A stretch of 64,000 nucleotides of DNA from JBDHWG01 sp046328525. GTDB taxonomy: Bacteria; Chloroflexota; Anaerolineae; Epilineales; JAHCIE01. Numbering within the stretch: position 1 is the stretch's first letter; the number at the start of each line of letters is the position of its first letter. Below the pieces are notes generated by a model. It was given only the letters and a program-made list of their open reading frames with translations. It searched no databases and was not told where the DNA came from. The DNA lies in assembly GCA_046328525.1 (NCBI GenBank), contig JAXLWK010000003.1:186001-250000 (forward strand), given 5' to 3'. Below, in pieces: positions 31,615 through 41,442 of the stretch. Position numbers and translations under genes: made by a program.

Positions 31615-33981
31615 GTGACGGACTATTCCGCCAACAAGCCACGCACGCACTTGCCCATCCCGGATCAGCCGTATTCTGGCCTCGTCCCCTACGACGCCAA
31701 GGAGTCAGATGCGCAGTTCCCGCCCATCGAGCCGCTGCGCCCACCATCCGGCGCGCCGAACGTCCTCATTATCCTGCTCGACGACGTGGGATTTGGAGCG
31801 TCGAGCGCATTCGGTGGGCCATGCGCGACCCCAACCGCCGAACGCCTCGCCGCGGATGGTCTGAAATACAATCGCTTTCACACCACGGCGCTCTGCGCCC
31901 CCACGCGCACGGCGCTCTTGACCGGGCGTAACCACCATTCGGTCGGCATGGGCGGCATCACCGAGGTCGCGACATCGGCGCCCGGCTACAACTCACTTCG
32001 CCCCAACACCGCCGCCCCGCTCCCGGAGGTGCTGAAGCTGAATGGGTATAGCACAGCGCAGTTTGGCAAGTGCCATGAGGTGCCGGTGTGGCAGACCAGC
32101 CCGATGGGGCCGTTTGATGCCTGGCCCACCGGCGGTGGCGGCATGGAGTATTTCTACGGCTTCATTGGCGGCGAAACCAACCAATGGTACCCGTCGCTCT
32201 ACGAAGGCACCACGGCCATCGAGGTCAACAAGACCCCCGAAGAGGGGTACCACTTCATGCAGGACATGACCGACAAGGCCATCAACTGGGTGCGCCAGCA
32301 GAAGGCCCTGATGCCGGACAAACCTTTCTTTGTCTACTTCGCGCCCGGCGCGACCCACGCCCCGCACCATGTGCCCAAGGAGTGGGCCGATAAGTACAAG
32401 GGGCAGTTCGACGATGGCTGGGACAAGCTCCGCGAGGCGATCTTCGCGCGACAGAGGCAGCTGGGGGTCATCCCGCCCAACTGCGAGCTTACCGCGCGTC
32501 CGAGCGAAATCCCGGCCTGGGAGGAGATGCCGGAGACACTGAAGCCGATTCTGGCCCGCCAGATGGAAGTCTACGCCGGGTTCCTGGAGCATACCGACTA
32601 CCACATCGGCCGTCTCGTGGATGCCTTGCGGGACTTGCGCGTTCTGGACGACACGCTAATCTACTACATTGTCGGCGACAACGGCGCCAGCGCCGAGGGA
32701 ACGATCAACGGCACGTTCAACGAGAGCTTCATCTTCAATAACATGGCTGCGCTGGAGACGCCTGAGTTTCTGGCGGCGCATGCCGACGAGTTCGGCGGCC
32801 CCAACTCCTACAACCACTTCTCGGTGGGCTGGGCGCATGCGATGGACACACCGTACCAATGGACCAAGCAGGTCGCCTCGCATTGGGGCGGCACGCGCAA
32901 CGGGACGATTGTCCACTGGCCGAAGGGTATCGCGGCACGGAACGCGATACGCTCCCAGTTCCACCATGTCATTGATGTTGCCCCGACAGTTCTTGAGTGC
33001 GCCGGCTTGCCGCAACCCCTCTTTGTCCACGGCGTCCAGCAGATGCCGCTGCACGGCGTCAGCATGAAGTACACCTTCGATGACGCCGGGGCGGCGGAGC
33101 GCCACGAGACCCAGTACTTCGAGATGTTCGTGAACCGCGGCATCTATCACAAGGGCTGGACGGCCGTCACGCGCCACAGCACACCGTGGGTGGTGGAGCC
33201 ACTGCATCCCTACGACGAGGATGTCTGGGAGCTGTACGACACCAACACGGACTGGAGCCAGGCGCATGACCTCGCCGCAGCGATGCCGGAGAAGCTGGCG
33301 GAGATGCAGCGCCTGTTCCTCATTGAGGCTGTCAAGTACAATGTGCTGCCACTGGACGACCGGCGCATCGAGCGGTTCGATCCCGCTCTAGCCGGCCGCC
33401 CTGTGCTTGCGCGTGGCAACTCGCAGCTGCTGTTTGGTGGCATGGGACGCCTCACCGAGAATACAGTTTTGAACGTCAAGAACAAGTCGCACTCTGTGAC
33501 AGCGGAAGTCACCGTCGCAGACGCGCCGGCTAGTGGTGTCATCATCGCGCAGGGCGGCGCCTTTGGCGGCTGGAGTCTCTACTGCAAGGACGGTCGGCTC
33601 AAGTACTGCTACAATCTTCTGGGTCTCCAGCGCTTCTACATCGAGTCTCAAGCGCCCCTGTCAGCCGGCAAACATCAGGCACGGATGGAGTTCGCTTACG
33701 ATGGCGGCGGGCTGGCCAAGGGGGGACACGTCTCGTTGTTCGTGGACGGCGACCAGGTCGGTGAGGGCCGCCTCCCGCTCACAATCCCCCTCATCTTCTC
33801 TATGGACGAAACAACCGACGTAGGTTCGGACACCGCCTCGCCGGTGGCGGAAGACTACACGATGCACACGAGCACTTTCAACGGCAAGATCGACTGGGTG
33901 CAGATTGACGTGGGCATTGACGATGCCGACCATCTCATCACGCCTGAGGAGCGGCTGCGCGTGGCGATGGCGCGGCAGTAG
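31615..33981 (+). CDS. arylsulfatase (large type I sulfatase)
   Basis: 788 residues. NVLIILLDDVGFGASSAFGG supplies the metal-binding Asp pair; the formylglycine signature is TTALCAPTRTALLTGRN (Cys94 in C-x-P-x-R). Also present are FGKCHEVPVW, YFAPGATHAPHH and YIVGDNGASAEG. The roughly 200-residue C-terminal part (from about 600) is a beta-rich extension found in this subclass of long arylsulfatases. No signal peptide is visible, so it may be cytoplasmic, unlike the sulfatase at 26916. The GTG start has AAGGAGG six bases upstream and a consensus promoter. The cytochrome b5-like gene follows after 11 bases. Confidence 0.93.
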   Translation: MTDYSANKPRTHLPIPDQPYSGLVPYDAKESDAQFPPIEPLRPPSGAPNVLIILLDDVGFGASSAFGGPCATPTAERLAADGLKYNRFHTTALCAPTRTALLTGRNHHSVGMGGITEVATSAPGYNSLRPNTAAPLPEVLKLNGYSTAQFGKCHEVPVWQTSPMGPFDAWPTGGGGMEYFYGFIGGETNQWYPSLYEGTTAIEVNKTPEEGYHFMQDMTDKAINWVRQQKALMPDKPFFVYFAPGATHAPHHVPKEWADKYKGQFDDGWDKLREAIFARQRQLGVIPPNCELTARPSEIPAWEEMPETLKPILARQMEVYAGFLEHTDYHIGRLVDALRDLRVLDDTLIYYIVGDNGASAEGTINGTFNESFIFNNMAALETPEFLAAHADEFGGPNSYNHFSVGWAHAMDTPYQWTKQVASHWGGTRNGTIVHWPKGIAARNAIRSQFHHVIDVAPTVLECAGLPQPLFVHGVQQMPLHGVSMKYTFDDAGAAERHETQYFEMFVNRGIYHKGWTAVTRHSTPWVVEPLHPYDEDVWELYDTNTDWSQAHDLAAAMPEKLAEMQRLFLIEAVKYNVLPLDDRRIERFDPALAGRPVLARGNSQLLFGGMGRLTENTVLNVKNKSHSVTAEVTVADAPASGVIIAQGGAFGGWSLYCKDGRLKYCYNLLGLQRFYIESQAPLSAGKHQARMEFAYDGGGLAKGGHVSLFVDGDQVGEGRLPLTIPLIFSMDETTDVGSDTASPVAEDYTMHTSTFNGKIDWVQIDVGIDDADHLITPEERLRVAMARQ

Positions 33982-33992
33982 GCGCGGCCCAG

Positions 33993-34238
33993 GTGTCACT
34001 GCCCAGGCTTACGCCGATGCAGCTCCGCCGCTACGACGGCGCCGGCCGCGGCCCGACCTACGTCGCGTACCAGGGCAAGGTCTACGACGTCACAGCCAGC
34101 CGCCGCTGGCGCGACGGCCTCCACGAGAACTTGCACTGGGCCGGCTTCGACCTGACGGAGTTCCTGGCGGACGCGCCCCACGGCGAGGAGGTTTTCGCGC
34201 GCTACCCTGTAGTGGCGGAGCTGGTTGGGGCAGAGTGA
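33993..34238 (+). CDS. cytochrome b5-like haem/steroid-binding domain protein
   Basis: 81 residues matching the minimal soluble cytochrome b5-like domain: LTPMQLRRYDG, VAYQGKVYDVTASRRWRDGLH, the HWAGFDLTEFLADAPHGEEVF segment. It has His candidates near the haem positions. It would bind haem or a hydrophobic ligand. The GTG at 33993 is 11 bases after the arylsulfatase stop; an ATG at 34017 is an alternative with no visible ribosome site. Confidence 0.8.
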   Translation: MSLPRLTPMQLRRYDGAGRGPTYVAYQGKVYDVTASRRWRDGLHENLHWAGFDLTEFLADAPHGEEVFARYPVVAELVGAE

Positions 34239-34247
34239 GGGCCGCTG

Positions 34248-35189
34248 CTAGCGGTCGGCTTCTGGCCTGGCGGGATGCGACACGTCTACCTTTCGCTCCT
34301 GGGCTTTGACGGTGGACGGGCGCGCCAGGAGGAGCGGCAGGCCGCCGCGGCGCAGCACCGACGAGGCCACGCTGCCCATCAACAGACGTGACAGGCCGGT
34401 GCGCCCGTGCGTCGCCATGGCGATCAGACCCATGCCCGCCGCGCGTTCCTCGTCCAGGATGGCCGCCGCCGGCGCGCCGAGCCGCACCATCGTCTGCGCG
34501 CGCAGGCCCTCGGCTTTGACGCCGGCCGCAACCCCGGCCAGGTAGCGTTGGGCATCGGCCGCGCCCTCGTCGGCGTCATGGCCGTCTTGCCCAGGCTCGT
34601 CCGTCGCCGAGGCTGCGGAGGCTGCGCCGCCTGCGCTCAGCGCCTGCATCAGCACAACGGTCCAATCCAGGGCGCGGGCAATCTCGACCGCCTCCGGCAG
34701 CACGGCCTCGGCAAAAGGCGAGCCGTCGAGGGGAACAAGCAGGCGAGCGCGGGGCTGGGCCGGCTCGACGGGGCCGTCAGGGCGCATCAGCCAGACGGGG
34801 ACACGGCTGCGGGCAATCAGGGCTTCGGCCACGGAGCCGTAGACCCAGCGCCCCAGCCCCGACCGGCCGTGGGTCGTCATGACCACAAGGTCCGCCCGGC
34901 GGAGGTCGGTTTCGAGAAGAATGGCGTCGGCCGGGCGCGCATACGGGACGACGGCGTCCACGGCGACGCCGTGACGCGCCACGCGCCGCGCCGCCGCGTC
35001 GAGATAGCCCTCGGCTTCTCCCACGGCATTCAATTGGGCCTCGAGGCTATCGTCGTTCAGCCCGGCGGCCCACGCGGCGCGAACGAGGACAATCCGCCCG
35101 CCGACCGCCTGCGCCAGGCGGATGGCAGTCGGAAGCGCTCGCTCGCTCAGCTCTGAGCCGTCCAGGGGTGCGAGGATCGTCTTGATCAT
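34248..35189 (-). CDS. tandem universal stress protein (UspA type)
   Basis: 313 residues made of two Usp domains. The first starts MIKTILAPLDGSELSERALP and ends with the ATP-binding signature THGRSGLGRWVYGSVAEAL; the second starts LLVPLDGSPFAEAVLPEA and ends with THGRTGLSRLLMGSVASSVL. Both keep the G-x2-G-x9-G-S/V pattern, so both probably bind ATP. An internal linker is acidic. It is a cytoplasmic stress protein of unspecified target. ATG at 35189 with GAGCGAG upstream. Confidence 0.92.
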   Translation of the reverse strand: MIKTILAPLDGSELSERALPTAIRLAQAVGGRIVLVRAAWAAGLNDDSLEAQLNAVGEAEGYLDAAARRVARHGVAVDAVVPYARPADAILLETDLRRADLVVMTTHGRSGLGRWVYGSVAEALIARSRVPVWLMRPDGPVEPAQPRARLLVPLDGSPFAEAVLPEAVEIARALDWTVVLMQALSAGGAASAASATDEPGQDGHDADEGAADAQRYLAGVAAGVKAEGLRAQTMVRLGAPAAAILDEERAAGMGLIAMATHGRTGLSRLLMGSVASSVLRRGGLPLLLARPSTVKAQERKVDVSHPARPEADR

Positions 35190-35296
35190 CGCTCGCTCCT
35201 CAAAACGGGGCAGGGAGGGGCACACGGCTGTGTGCCCCTCCGATGGAGTCTTCTTGTGCGACTGCCACGTCACATAATCGTGCGCTGTGGCGGCCG

Positions 35297-35890
35297 CTAC
35301 TTGGCCGGCGCAGCCTGGACCCCGCTCTGTGGCTGGTCCACCTCGGTAGTCTTCCAGGGCACCCCAAGCCAGCGGAGGAGGAAGTAGTCCAGACCGTAGT
35401 ACCCCGCGATCTTCCAGGCAAGCACCAGGAGGATGGCGAGGAGCAGGAGGAAGCCGTTGGTGCTGGCGGAGCCGGCCATGATGAAGTTCCAGTTCATGAG
35501 GGCGCCGAAGAAAGCGGCCAGGCCGACGAACGCGCCGATGATGAGGGCGAGACCGACGAGGAATTCACCGTAAGCCACGACCTTGCCGAACCAGACGTAA
35601 GACTGAGTGTCGAGCAGGAACTGGATGAAGCTGCGATACCAGTCGAAGGAGATCACGGGCTTGCCGTTGGGGGCCGCCACGGCGCCCATCCAGAAGCCTT
35701 TGAGCGCGCTGCCGTCGCCGACCCAGCCGGGGTCGCCGATCTTGTGCAGGCTGGCCTGGATCCACTGCCAGCCAACCCAGACGCGGATGACGAGCCAGAC
35801 AATCGCCATGCGCGTGTCTGAGAACAGGAAGCGGGCGAGCGGCGGGTCTTCGACGATGGTATTCTTGCGGGTGACGATCTTTGCGGACAT
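35297..35890 (-). CDS. DoxX/TQO-like membrane protein
   Basis: 197 residues with about four membrane segments. RMAIVWLVIRVWVGWQWIQASLHKI at the N-terminus, the GEFLVGLALIIGAFVGLAAFFGALMN segment and the terminal LAILLVLAWKIAGYYGLDYFLL fit the DoxX/DoxD family (small subunit of thiosulfate:quinone oxidoreductase and relatives). A thiosulfate role is possible but the large subunit is absent. ATG at 35890 has AGGAGGA upstream. Confidence 0.85.
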   Translation of the reverse strand: MSAKIVTRKNTIVEDPPLARFLFSDTRMAIVWLVIRVWVGWQWIQASLHKIGDPGWVGDGSALKGFWMGAVAAPNGKPVISFDWYRSFIQFLLDTQSYVWFGKVVAYGEFLVGLALIIGAFVGLAAFFGALMNWNFIMAGSASTNGFLLLLAILLVLAWKIAGYYGLDYFLLRWLGVPWKTTEVDQPQSGVQAAPAK

Positions 35891-36044
35891 TGTTCTTGTT
35901 CCTCCTGAGTGACCTGGGTTTCTGATTGGGATGTTCCTGAGACCGTGGGACATCCGAGTGTCTATGTTCAGCAGTATACGACACAAATCCAGGGAAGGCT
36001 GTAAATGGTCACTCACTCCACGTTATCGAATCGCAACGCTGCGG

Positions 36045-36073
36045 TTGTCCGATTCACACAAATCCCGTATCAT
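36045..36073 (+). promoter_or_regulatory. promoter of the PAS-GAF kinase operon
   Basis: TTGTCC (36045-36050), 17-base spacer, TATCAT (36068-36073), 43 bases upstream of the ATG at 36116. Confidence 0.65.
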
Positions 36074-36115
36074 TGTGGTGTTAAAGACTCGGCGCGTGAT
36101 AGGAGATGAACGGGT

Positions 36116-37900
36116 ATGCAATCCAGGGCAAACGCAGGCCAGGCCGGCAAGCTGCCAGGTGTGCTGTCCCCGCAACCCAATGGTAGTGTGCAAATGTCGC
36201 CTGAGCAGCGAGCCGCCGACGCGCGGTTCCAGGGATTGCTCGAGGCTGCTCCGGACGCCATCGTGATTGTGGACGCGGCCGGTACGATTGTGATCGCCAA
36301 CACCCAGGCCGAGCGGCTGTTCGGGTATCAGCGCTCGGATATGGTCGGGCAGTCCGTCGAGATTCTGCTGCCAAAGCAGCTCCGCGCACTCCACGAGCGC
36401 CACCGCGACGCCTATTACCACAAGCCGTCCACGCGCCCTATGGGCAGCGGCCTGGATCTCGTGGCCTGCCGCAAAGACGGCAGCGAATTCCCCGTCGAGA
36501 TCAGCCTTAGCCCCTTTGAAACGCCGGATGGGATGCTGGTCATCAGCGTCATCCGCGACGTCACCGACCGCAAGCGGGCGGCGGACGAGCTGGAAGCCGA
36601 GGTCCTGCGCCGAACCGCCCATCTCAACGTCCTGCTTCAGTTCAGCCAGCAGTTGTTGCTGGCGCGTAGCCTCGACGCTGTTCTCCAAAAAGCCATCAAC
36701 TACGCCATGGGCCTGGTGGCCGAAGCCCAGCACGGCGCCGTCTATCTGTTTGACGACGTGAATAATCGCCTCGTGCTGCGCGCCAGTGTCGGTTTCAAGG
36801 GCGTGCCCCAGATCAGCGTGCCGACGGATTTCGCCCTCGTCGGCCGCGCCTTCACCACACGCCAATTCCAGGGGGTAGAGTCGCGGCACGAGTACGATGC
36901 CTGGCTGGGCGGTGTTGGGCCTGAGGAGCGCAAGCGAATCCTGGAGGCATTCGGGACGACGGAGCTGCCGACCGGCGTGCTGGCGTTCCCCCTCATCGCC
37001 CACGACATTGTGCTGGGTGTCCTGCGCCTGGTGCGCGAGAGCGGCGAGGGGCCTTTCGCCCGCGAGGCGCGTGGGACGCTGGAGGGGCTGTCGAACCTGG
37101 CGGCGGCAGCGATTCTGGAGGAGCGCAGTCGGCGCGAGGCGGCGAGCCTCTCGACCGAAGTGGAACGGCTCGAAGAGCAGCACCGCATGATGGCCGAACG
37201 CCTGGACCACGCCGAAGCCGGTATGCTCCAGGCGGCGCGTCTGGCGGCCGTCGGCCAGCTCTCGGCATCCATCGCCCATGAGATCAACAACCCTCTGTAC
37301 GCGGCGCGCAACTGCCTGTACCTGTTGGAAGAGGACCTGCCGCCCGATCAGCAGAGCTCGCCCTACCTGGCGATGGCGCGGGACCAGCTCACCCGAATCG
37401 CCGGGATCATCGAGCGCATGCGCGACTTCTACCGGCCGACGCGGGGCGACATGGCGCCGTGTGACCTCAACCAGATCCTCGAAGAGACGCTGGCGCTGGC
37501 CGGCCTGAACATGCGCCACGGCGCGATCAAGATGATCTTCGCCCCGGCGCGGGACCTCCCCAGAGTCCTCGGCAGCGACGACCAGCTGCGCCAGGTGTTC
37601 CTCAATCTGGTGCTGAACGCCATTGACGCCATGCCCAACGGCGGCACGCTGACCGTCCGCACCGAGGCCGGGCCGTCCGTCGCCATTGTCGAGATCCAGG
37701 ACACAGGCGTCGGCATACCCGACGCGATCCGGGCGCGCATTTTCGAGCCGTTTTTCACGAACAAGCCGACAGGCACTGGCCTCGGGCTGGCTATCTGCGG
37801 GCATATCGTGACCCAGCACAGCGGCCAGATTGAGGTGGAGAGCCGCGAAGGGGAAGGCACAACGTTTAGGGTGGCCTTGCCCTACCGGCCGCGCTTGTAA
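36116..37900 (+). CDS. PAS-GAF sensor histidine kinase
   Basis: 594 residues, no membrane segment, so cytoplasmic. A PAS domain (about 36-150: LLEAAPDAIVIVDAAGTIV, then the PAC tail VISVIRDVTDRKRA) leads to a GAF domain (about 170-335) and a short coiled coil. HisKA follows with the phospho-acceptor in LSASIAHEINNPLYAARN, then HATPase_c with NLVLNAIDAMPNGG, IQDTGVGIPDAIRARIFEPFF and GTGLGLAICGHI. All catalytic boxes are intact. The response regulator gene follows 25 bases later. The signal is unknown. Confidence 0.93.
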   Translation: MQSRANAGQAGKLPGVLSPQPNGSVQMSPEQRAADARFQGLLEAAPDAIVIVDAAGTIVIANTQAERLFGYQRSDMVGQSVEILLPKQLRALHERHRDAYYHKPSTRPMGSGLDLVACRKDGSEFPVEISLSPFETPDGMLVISVIRDVTDRKRAADELEAEVLRRTAHLNVLLQFSQQLLLARSLDAVLQKAINYAMGLVAEAQHGAVYLFDDVNNRLVLRASVGFKGVPQISVPTDFALVGRAFTTRQFQGVESRHEYDAWLGGVGPEERKRILEAFGTTELPTGVLAFPLIAHDIVLGVLRLVRESGEGPFAREARGTLEGLSNLAAAAILEERSRREAASLSTEVERLEEQHRMMAERLDHAEAGMLQAARLAAVGQLSASIAHEINNPLYAARNCLYLLEEDLPPDQQSSPYLAMARDQLTRIAGIIERMRDFYRPTRGDMAPCDLNQILEETLALAGLNMRHGAIKMIFAPARDLPRVLGSDDQLRQVFLNLVLNAIDAMPNGGTLTVRTEAGPSVAIVEIQDTGVGIPDAIRARIFEPFFTNKPTGTGLGLAICGHIVTQHSGQIEVESREGEGTTFRVALPYRPRL

Positions 37901-37925
37901 GGTGGAACGTAGAAAGGACGCTGTC

Positions 37926-38741
37926 ATGACTCAATCGCCCGCTCAAATCCTGGTCGTAGACGACGAGCTTCCAATCCGCACGACAATCGCGGAGATGCTC
38001 AAACGCCAGGGCTACGACGTCAGCACAGCCGGTACGGGAGAAGAGGCGCTTGGGTTAGTATACCAGCGCCCGTTCGACCTGCTGCTGCTCGATCTCAAGA
38101 TGCCGGGGCTGAGCGGGCTGGAGGTGGCCCAGCGCGCCCGCGAGCGCCTGCCCGAGGTTGCCATCATCATCCTGACGGGCCACGGCTCGCTGGAGAGCGC
38201 CATCGAGGGGCTGCACCTGGGCGTTTTCGACTACATGCTCAAGACGGCCAGTCCGAAGGAGGTCATCTCGCGCGTGGACGCGGCGCTGACGGCGCAGCGC
38301 GAGGAACGCCGCAAGCGCCGCCTGATGCAGACCCTGGCGTCCGTGGTGACGGAGCTGGAGGGGAACCAGGAAGCGTCGAAGCGGGACATCGCCTCCACCG
38401 ACGGCTGGATAACAGTCGGCGACCTTCAGATATCCACGTGGAAGCAGATCGCGCGGCGCGGCGACCAGGTGCTCAACCTGACCCCGACCGAGTTCCGCAT
38501 CCTGGTGTGCCTGGCGCAGCAGGCCGGCCAGGTCATGACCTATCAGCAGATTGTGCAGTGCGCCCAGGGGTACGAGGCCGATCTCTTCGAGGCGACGGAG
38601 TTGGTCAAGCCCCATATCTACCATTTGCGGCAGAAAGTGGAGCCGGACCCGGCCAATCCGCGCTACATTCTCACAGTGCGCGGCACGGGCTACCTGCTAT
38701 CGCCTACACCGAGTGATCGCGGCGACGGTGTTCGCCGCTGA
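37926..38741 (+). CDS. response regulator with winged-helix output domain
   Basis: 271 residues. The receiver has the acidic pair VDDE, phospho-acceptor Asp56 (LLLLDLKMPGLSG), switch residue in IIILTGHG and the conserved Lys (YMLKTAS). After an unusually long linker (about 120-160) comes an OmpR-type DNA-binding domain (LTPTEFRILVCLAQQAGQV, then HIYHLRQKVEPDPANPRYI). It is the cognate partner of the kinase just upstream. ATG at 37926. Confidence 0.93.
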   Translation: MTQSPAQILVVDDELPIRTTIAEMLKRQGYDVSTAGTGEEALGLVYQRPFDLLLLDLKMPGLSGLEVAQRARERLPEVAIIILTGHGSLESAIEGLHLGVFDYMLKTASPKEVISRVDAALTAQREERRKRRLMQTLASVVTELEGNQEASKRDIASTDGWITVGDLQISTWKQIARRGDQVLNLTPTEFRILVCLAQQAGQVMTYQQIVQCAQGYEADLFEATELVKPHIYHLRQKVEPDPANPRYILTVRGTGYLLSPTPSDRGDGVRR

Positions 38742-38761
38742 CGGCACGTCCCCCGCAAAGC

Positions 38762-38791
38762 AAGCGCCCTGACCTCTACGTCAGGGCGCTT
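38762..38791. terminator. bidirectional terminator between response regulator and receiver gene
   Basis: Perfect 12-bp stem AAGCGCCCTGAC / GTCAGGGCGCTT with loop CTCTAC, 20 bases after the plus-strand stop. It also codes for the last residues of the minus-strand receiver protein. Confidence 0.7.
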
Positions 38792-39141
38792 TGCACTTTC
38801 TGGAGGAGTTGGGGGAGCGGTGCGGGCTTGTGGATGTAGTCGGTGACCCCCAGCCGCTCGAGGTCGCGGCGCAGGGCGGGGCTGGAGCGCGACGCCAGGA
38901 CGATGACGCGCACCGGGACGTGCTGCTCGCGCAGCAGGCCGATGAGCCGCGCGCAGCCGAAGGGGTCCGGCGACGGATCAATGATCAGGACGTCGGGATG
39001 GTGGCGCTGGGCGCTCTGCCAGGCTTCGCGTGTCGAGCCGACGACGGCGAGGGTGGCGTCGGGCACGAGGCGCCCCACACCAGCCTGGGTCACGCTGGCG
39101 GCGCTGGAATCTGCGTCTACAATCAGGACGTGTGCGCTCAT
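38776..39141 (-). CDS. stand-alone receiver-domain protein
   Basis: 121 residues, a single receiver domain. HVLIVDADSSAASV gives one acidic residue pair in a shifted context; the likely phospho-acceptor is in VLIIDPSPD, with the switch Ser in VIVLASRSS and the conserved Lys in YIHKPAP. There is no output domain. It is convergent with the two-component genes and may act as a phosphate sink or protein-interaction module. The acidic pocket is reduced compared with the response regulator next door, so phosphorylation is uncertain. Confidence 0.82.
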   Translation of the reverse strand: MSAHVLIVDADSSAASVTQAGVGRLVPDATLAVVGSTREAWQSAQRHHPDVLIIDPSPDPFGCARLIGLLREQHVPVRVIVLASRSSPALRRDLERLGVTDYIHKPAPLPQLLQKVQSALT

Positions 39142-39276
39142 CTAGGCTCCGGGACGACTTACTTTCCAGGGCTAACTAACGACGACCTATGGCCTTTAGT
39201 ATAATGGCAGGATGGCTGTTCGGGCGTTGAGAGTCCATAACGCTGAGTGAAGAGGTCATTACGGAGGCAAAACAAA

Positions 39277-39307
39277 CGCAGCCACCCTCACCGTGAGGGT
39301 GGCTGCG
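39277..39307 (-). terminator. terminator after the AOR gene
   Basis: A 31-base near-perfect palindrome (arms CGCAGCCACCCTCAC and GTGAGGGTGGCTGCG) followed on the minus strand by TTTGTTTTG, 49 bases past the stop. Confidence 0.85.
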
Positions 39308-39355
39308 TTCTGCCGAGCCGGTCGTGGCGCGCGTCAGCGAAGCATTGATCGGCGG

Positions 39356-41254
39356 TTATGCGTACTCGCGGGTCCACGCCAGGCCGAGGCGCTCGAGCGT
39401 CTCTGTCTTGGGCATGCCTGTGACGACATCCCACCCCGACATCTCGTAGTAGACGTCCTTCGCCGCTTCCAGCTCCTCCACAGTGACGCCGAGGCCGGCG
39501 CTCGCGCCATCCTCCAGCACCTTGTGCAGGCGCTTGGGCAGCTTGTCCGCCTCGCGTCCCATACCCTCGCGGGCGTTGAACTCGCGCATCATGTTGATGC
39601 GGCGCTCGCCGACTTCGAGCAGCTCGTCTATGTTGACGTCCCAGCCGGTGACGGCGTTCACGTACTCCGGCAGCTTGCTCGGTTCATACATCTCCCACGT
39701 CGGACCCCAATCGAACTGGCACAGGTTCAGCGTGTCCATCAGGCTGAACAGGCGCTGCGTGCGCACCGTCCACTCGACCTTCGCCGGGTTGAGCACGGTC
39801 ACCGGCTGCGGGTTGTTCAGCCCGAGCGGCGCCAGGCGAACGGGGTCGTAGCTGTCCGGATCATAGCCCGGGTCGTGGGCCGCGGACATGTGGTCGGCGC
39901 CGAACGGGTTGACGGCGTAGATGAGCGCCAGGCTGCGCTTAACCTGGGGCATGTGCGCCGGGGCTTCGGCGTTCTTGACGGTGATGAGGTAGTCCTCAGA
40001 GCCGTTGTTGAGCTGCCGGGCGGCTCCGGCCGAGCCTTCGGCCAGCAGGTCGCCGAGCGCGCCCTGGCGGTACGTCATCGCGTCGAGGCAGGCGATCATC
40101 GCCTTGCCGTTGCCGAACTGGAGGTCCATGTCGCCGACGTACTCGCGGGGCAGGAGACCGTTCATGTTCGTTTCCATGGCCCAGGCAATCGTCGCGCCCG
40201 CGCCGATGGCGTCGAGACCGTACTTGTTGCACAGCTCGTTGCCCTTCATCATGGCTTCCATCGAGCCGACGCCGCAGTACGAGCCGAGGGTGGCGATGTT
40301 CTCGTACTCGGGGCCGCCGAAGATTGGCTCGATCTTGCCGTACTCCGGGTCGTTCATCTCGACGACGCGCTTGCACTTGGTGGCGCAGGAGTAGCACGTG
40401 TCGCGCTCGGTCAGGTAAGTCCGGAACATCAGCTTGCCGTCAATCTTCTTGTTGTCCTCGAACGAGCCGGAGTTCCAGTTGCGCGTCGGCAGGCCGCCCG
40501 CGTGGTGCTGCGAGGTGACGATGCCGGCCGTGCCGTACTTGCCAAACGCCTTGTCGAAGTCGGTCTTGATGAAGTCGCGGCCCCAGCGCGTCATCTCCAG
40601 CACCTTCTGACGGTGCGCCAGCTTCGGCTTCATGTGGCCGCGCACGGCGATGGCCTTGAGCTTCTTCGCGCCCATGACCGCGCCGAGGCCGTTGCGCCCG
40701 TGGGCGCGGCAGGCCATGTTGATGATTGCGGCGACCTTGACCAGGTTCTCGCCGGCGGGACCGATGCAGTTGACTTCGAGCTGGTCGTCGCCCAGCTCCT
40801 TCTTCAGCGTCGTCCAGGTCTCGGCGGTGTCCATGCCCCACAGATGCTCGCCGTCCCGCAGCTCCGCCTGGCCCTCGTGGAGCCACAGGTAGACCGGGGT
40901 CGGGCTGCTGCCCTTGACGACGATGGCGTCGAAGCCGGCGAATTTCGCCTCGGCCGGCCAGAAGCCGCCCGCCTGGCTGTCGCCCGCGCCGCCGGTCAGC
41001 GGACTCTTCGCCGTCGCTGTCGCGCGACTCTGCCCGTGGACGGGCGTGCCGGTGAGGACGCTGAGGCTGAAGATCAGGACGTTGTCGGGGCCGAGCGGGT
41101 CGGCGCCAACGGGCACATCTTTCAACAGGTAGTACATGCCCATCGCGCTGCCGCCCATGTATTTGCGGTAGAACTCGTCGGGCGGGGTCTCGACCTCCAA
41201 CTGGCGATTGGTCAGATCAACGTGGAGGACGCGGCCATGATATCCATACGGCAT
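39356..41254 (-). CDS. aor: tungsten-containing aldehyde ferredoxin oxidoreductase
   Basis: 632 residues. The N-terminal domain GYHGRVLHVDLTNRQLEVE and GGSAMGMYYLL fits the AOR family; the Fe4S4 cluster ligands are CYSCATKC plus a late Cys in NLCQFDWGP. Pterin-binding segments such as CRAHGRNGLGAVMGAKKLKA and HDPGYDPDSYDP are present. It oxidises aldehydes to carboxylic acids (or the reverse) with ferredoxin and needs tungsten-bis-pterin. It stands alone, with a hairpin in its 5' leader (about 41319-41350: GCGGCCTC/GAGGCCGC) and a strong terminator. ATG at 41254 has AGAGGAGA upstream. Confidence 0.95.
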   Translation of the reverse strand: MPYGYHGRVLHVDLTNRQLEVETPPDEFYRKYMGGSAMGMYYLLKDVPVGADPLGPDNVLIFSLSVLTGTPVHGQSRATATAKSPLTGGAGDSQAGGFWPAEAKFAGFDAIVVKGSSPTPVYLWLHEGQAELRDGEHLWGMDTAETWTTLKKELGDDQLEVNCIGPAGENLVKVAAIINMACRAHGRNGLGAVMGAKKLKAIAVRGHMKPKLAHRQKVLEMTRWGRDFIKTDFDKAFGKYGTAGIVTSQHHAGGLPTRNWNSGSFEDNKKIDGKLMFRTYLTERDTCYSCATKCKRVVEMNDPEYGKIEPIFGGPEYENIATLGSYCGVGSMEAMMKGNELCNKYGLDAIGAGATIAWAMETNMNGLLPREYVGDMDLQFGNGKAMIACLDAMTYRQGALGDLLAEGSAGAARQLNNGSEDYLITVKNAEAPAHMPQVKRSLALIYAVNPFGADHMSAAHDPGYDPDSYDPVRLAPLGLNNPQPVTVLNPAKVEWTVRTQRLFSLMDTLNLCQFDWGPTWEMYEPSKLPEYVNAVTGWDVNIDELLEVGERRINMMREFNAREGMGREADKLPKRLHKVLEDGASAGLGVTVEELEAAKDVYYEMSGWDVVTGMPKTETLERLGLAWTREYA

Positions 41255-41442
41255 TATCGTCTCCTCTTTGAGTGGTACGGAACTCCCACATTGGCAATTG
41301 AGCTTTGGCAAATACATCACAAGCGGCCTCGGCTTTGTACTGAGGCCGCATGAACAACTCTATGATACCAGGACTCGGCAGTGCTGCGCGTGGAGATTTC
41401 ACCACCTGGCGGTAACAAATATCCTCGATTGGCCCGCGCGCG

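Noticed and set aside
33370..33395. GGTTCGATCC-like tRNA T-loop sequence
   Set aside because: It lies inside the arylsulfatase coding sequence, with no matching acceptor or anticodon arms.
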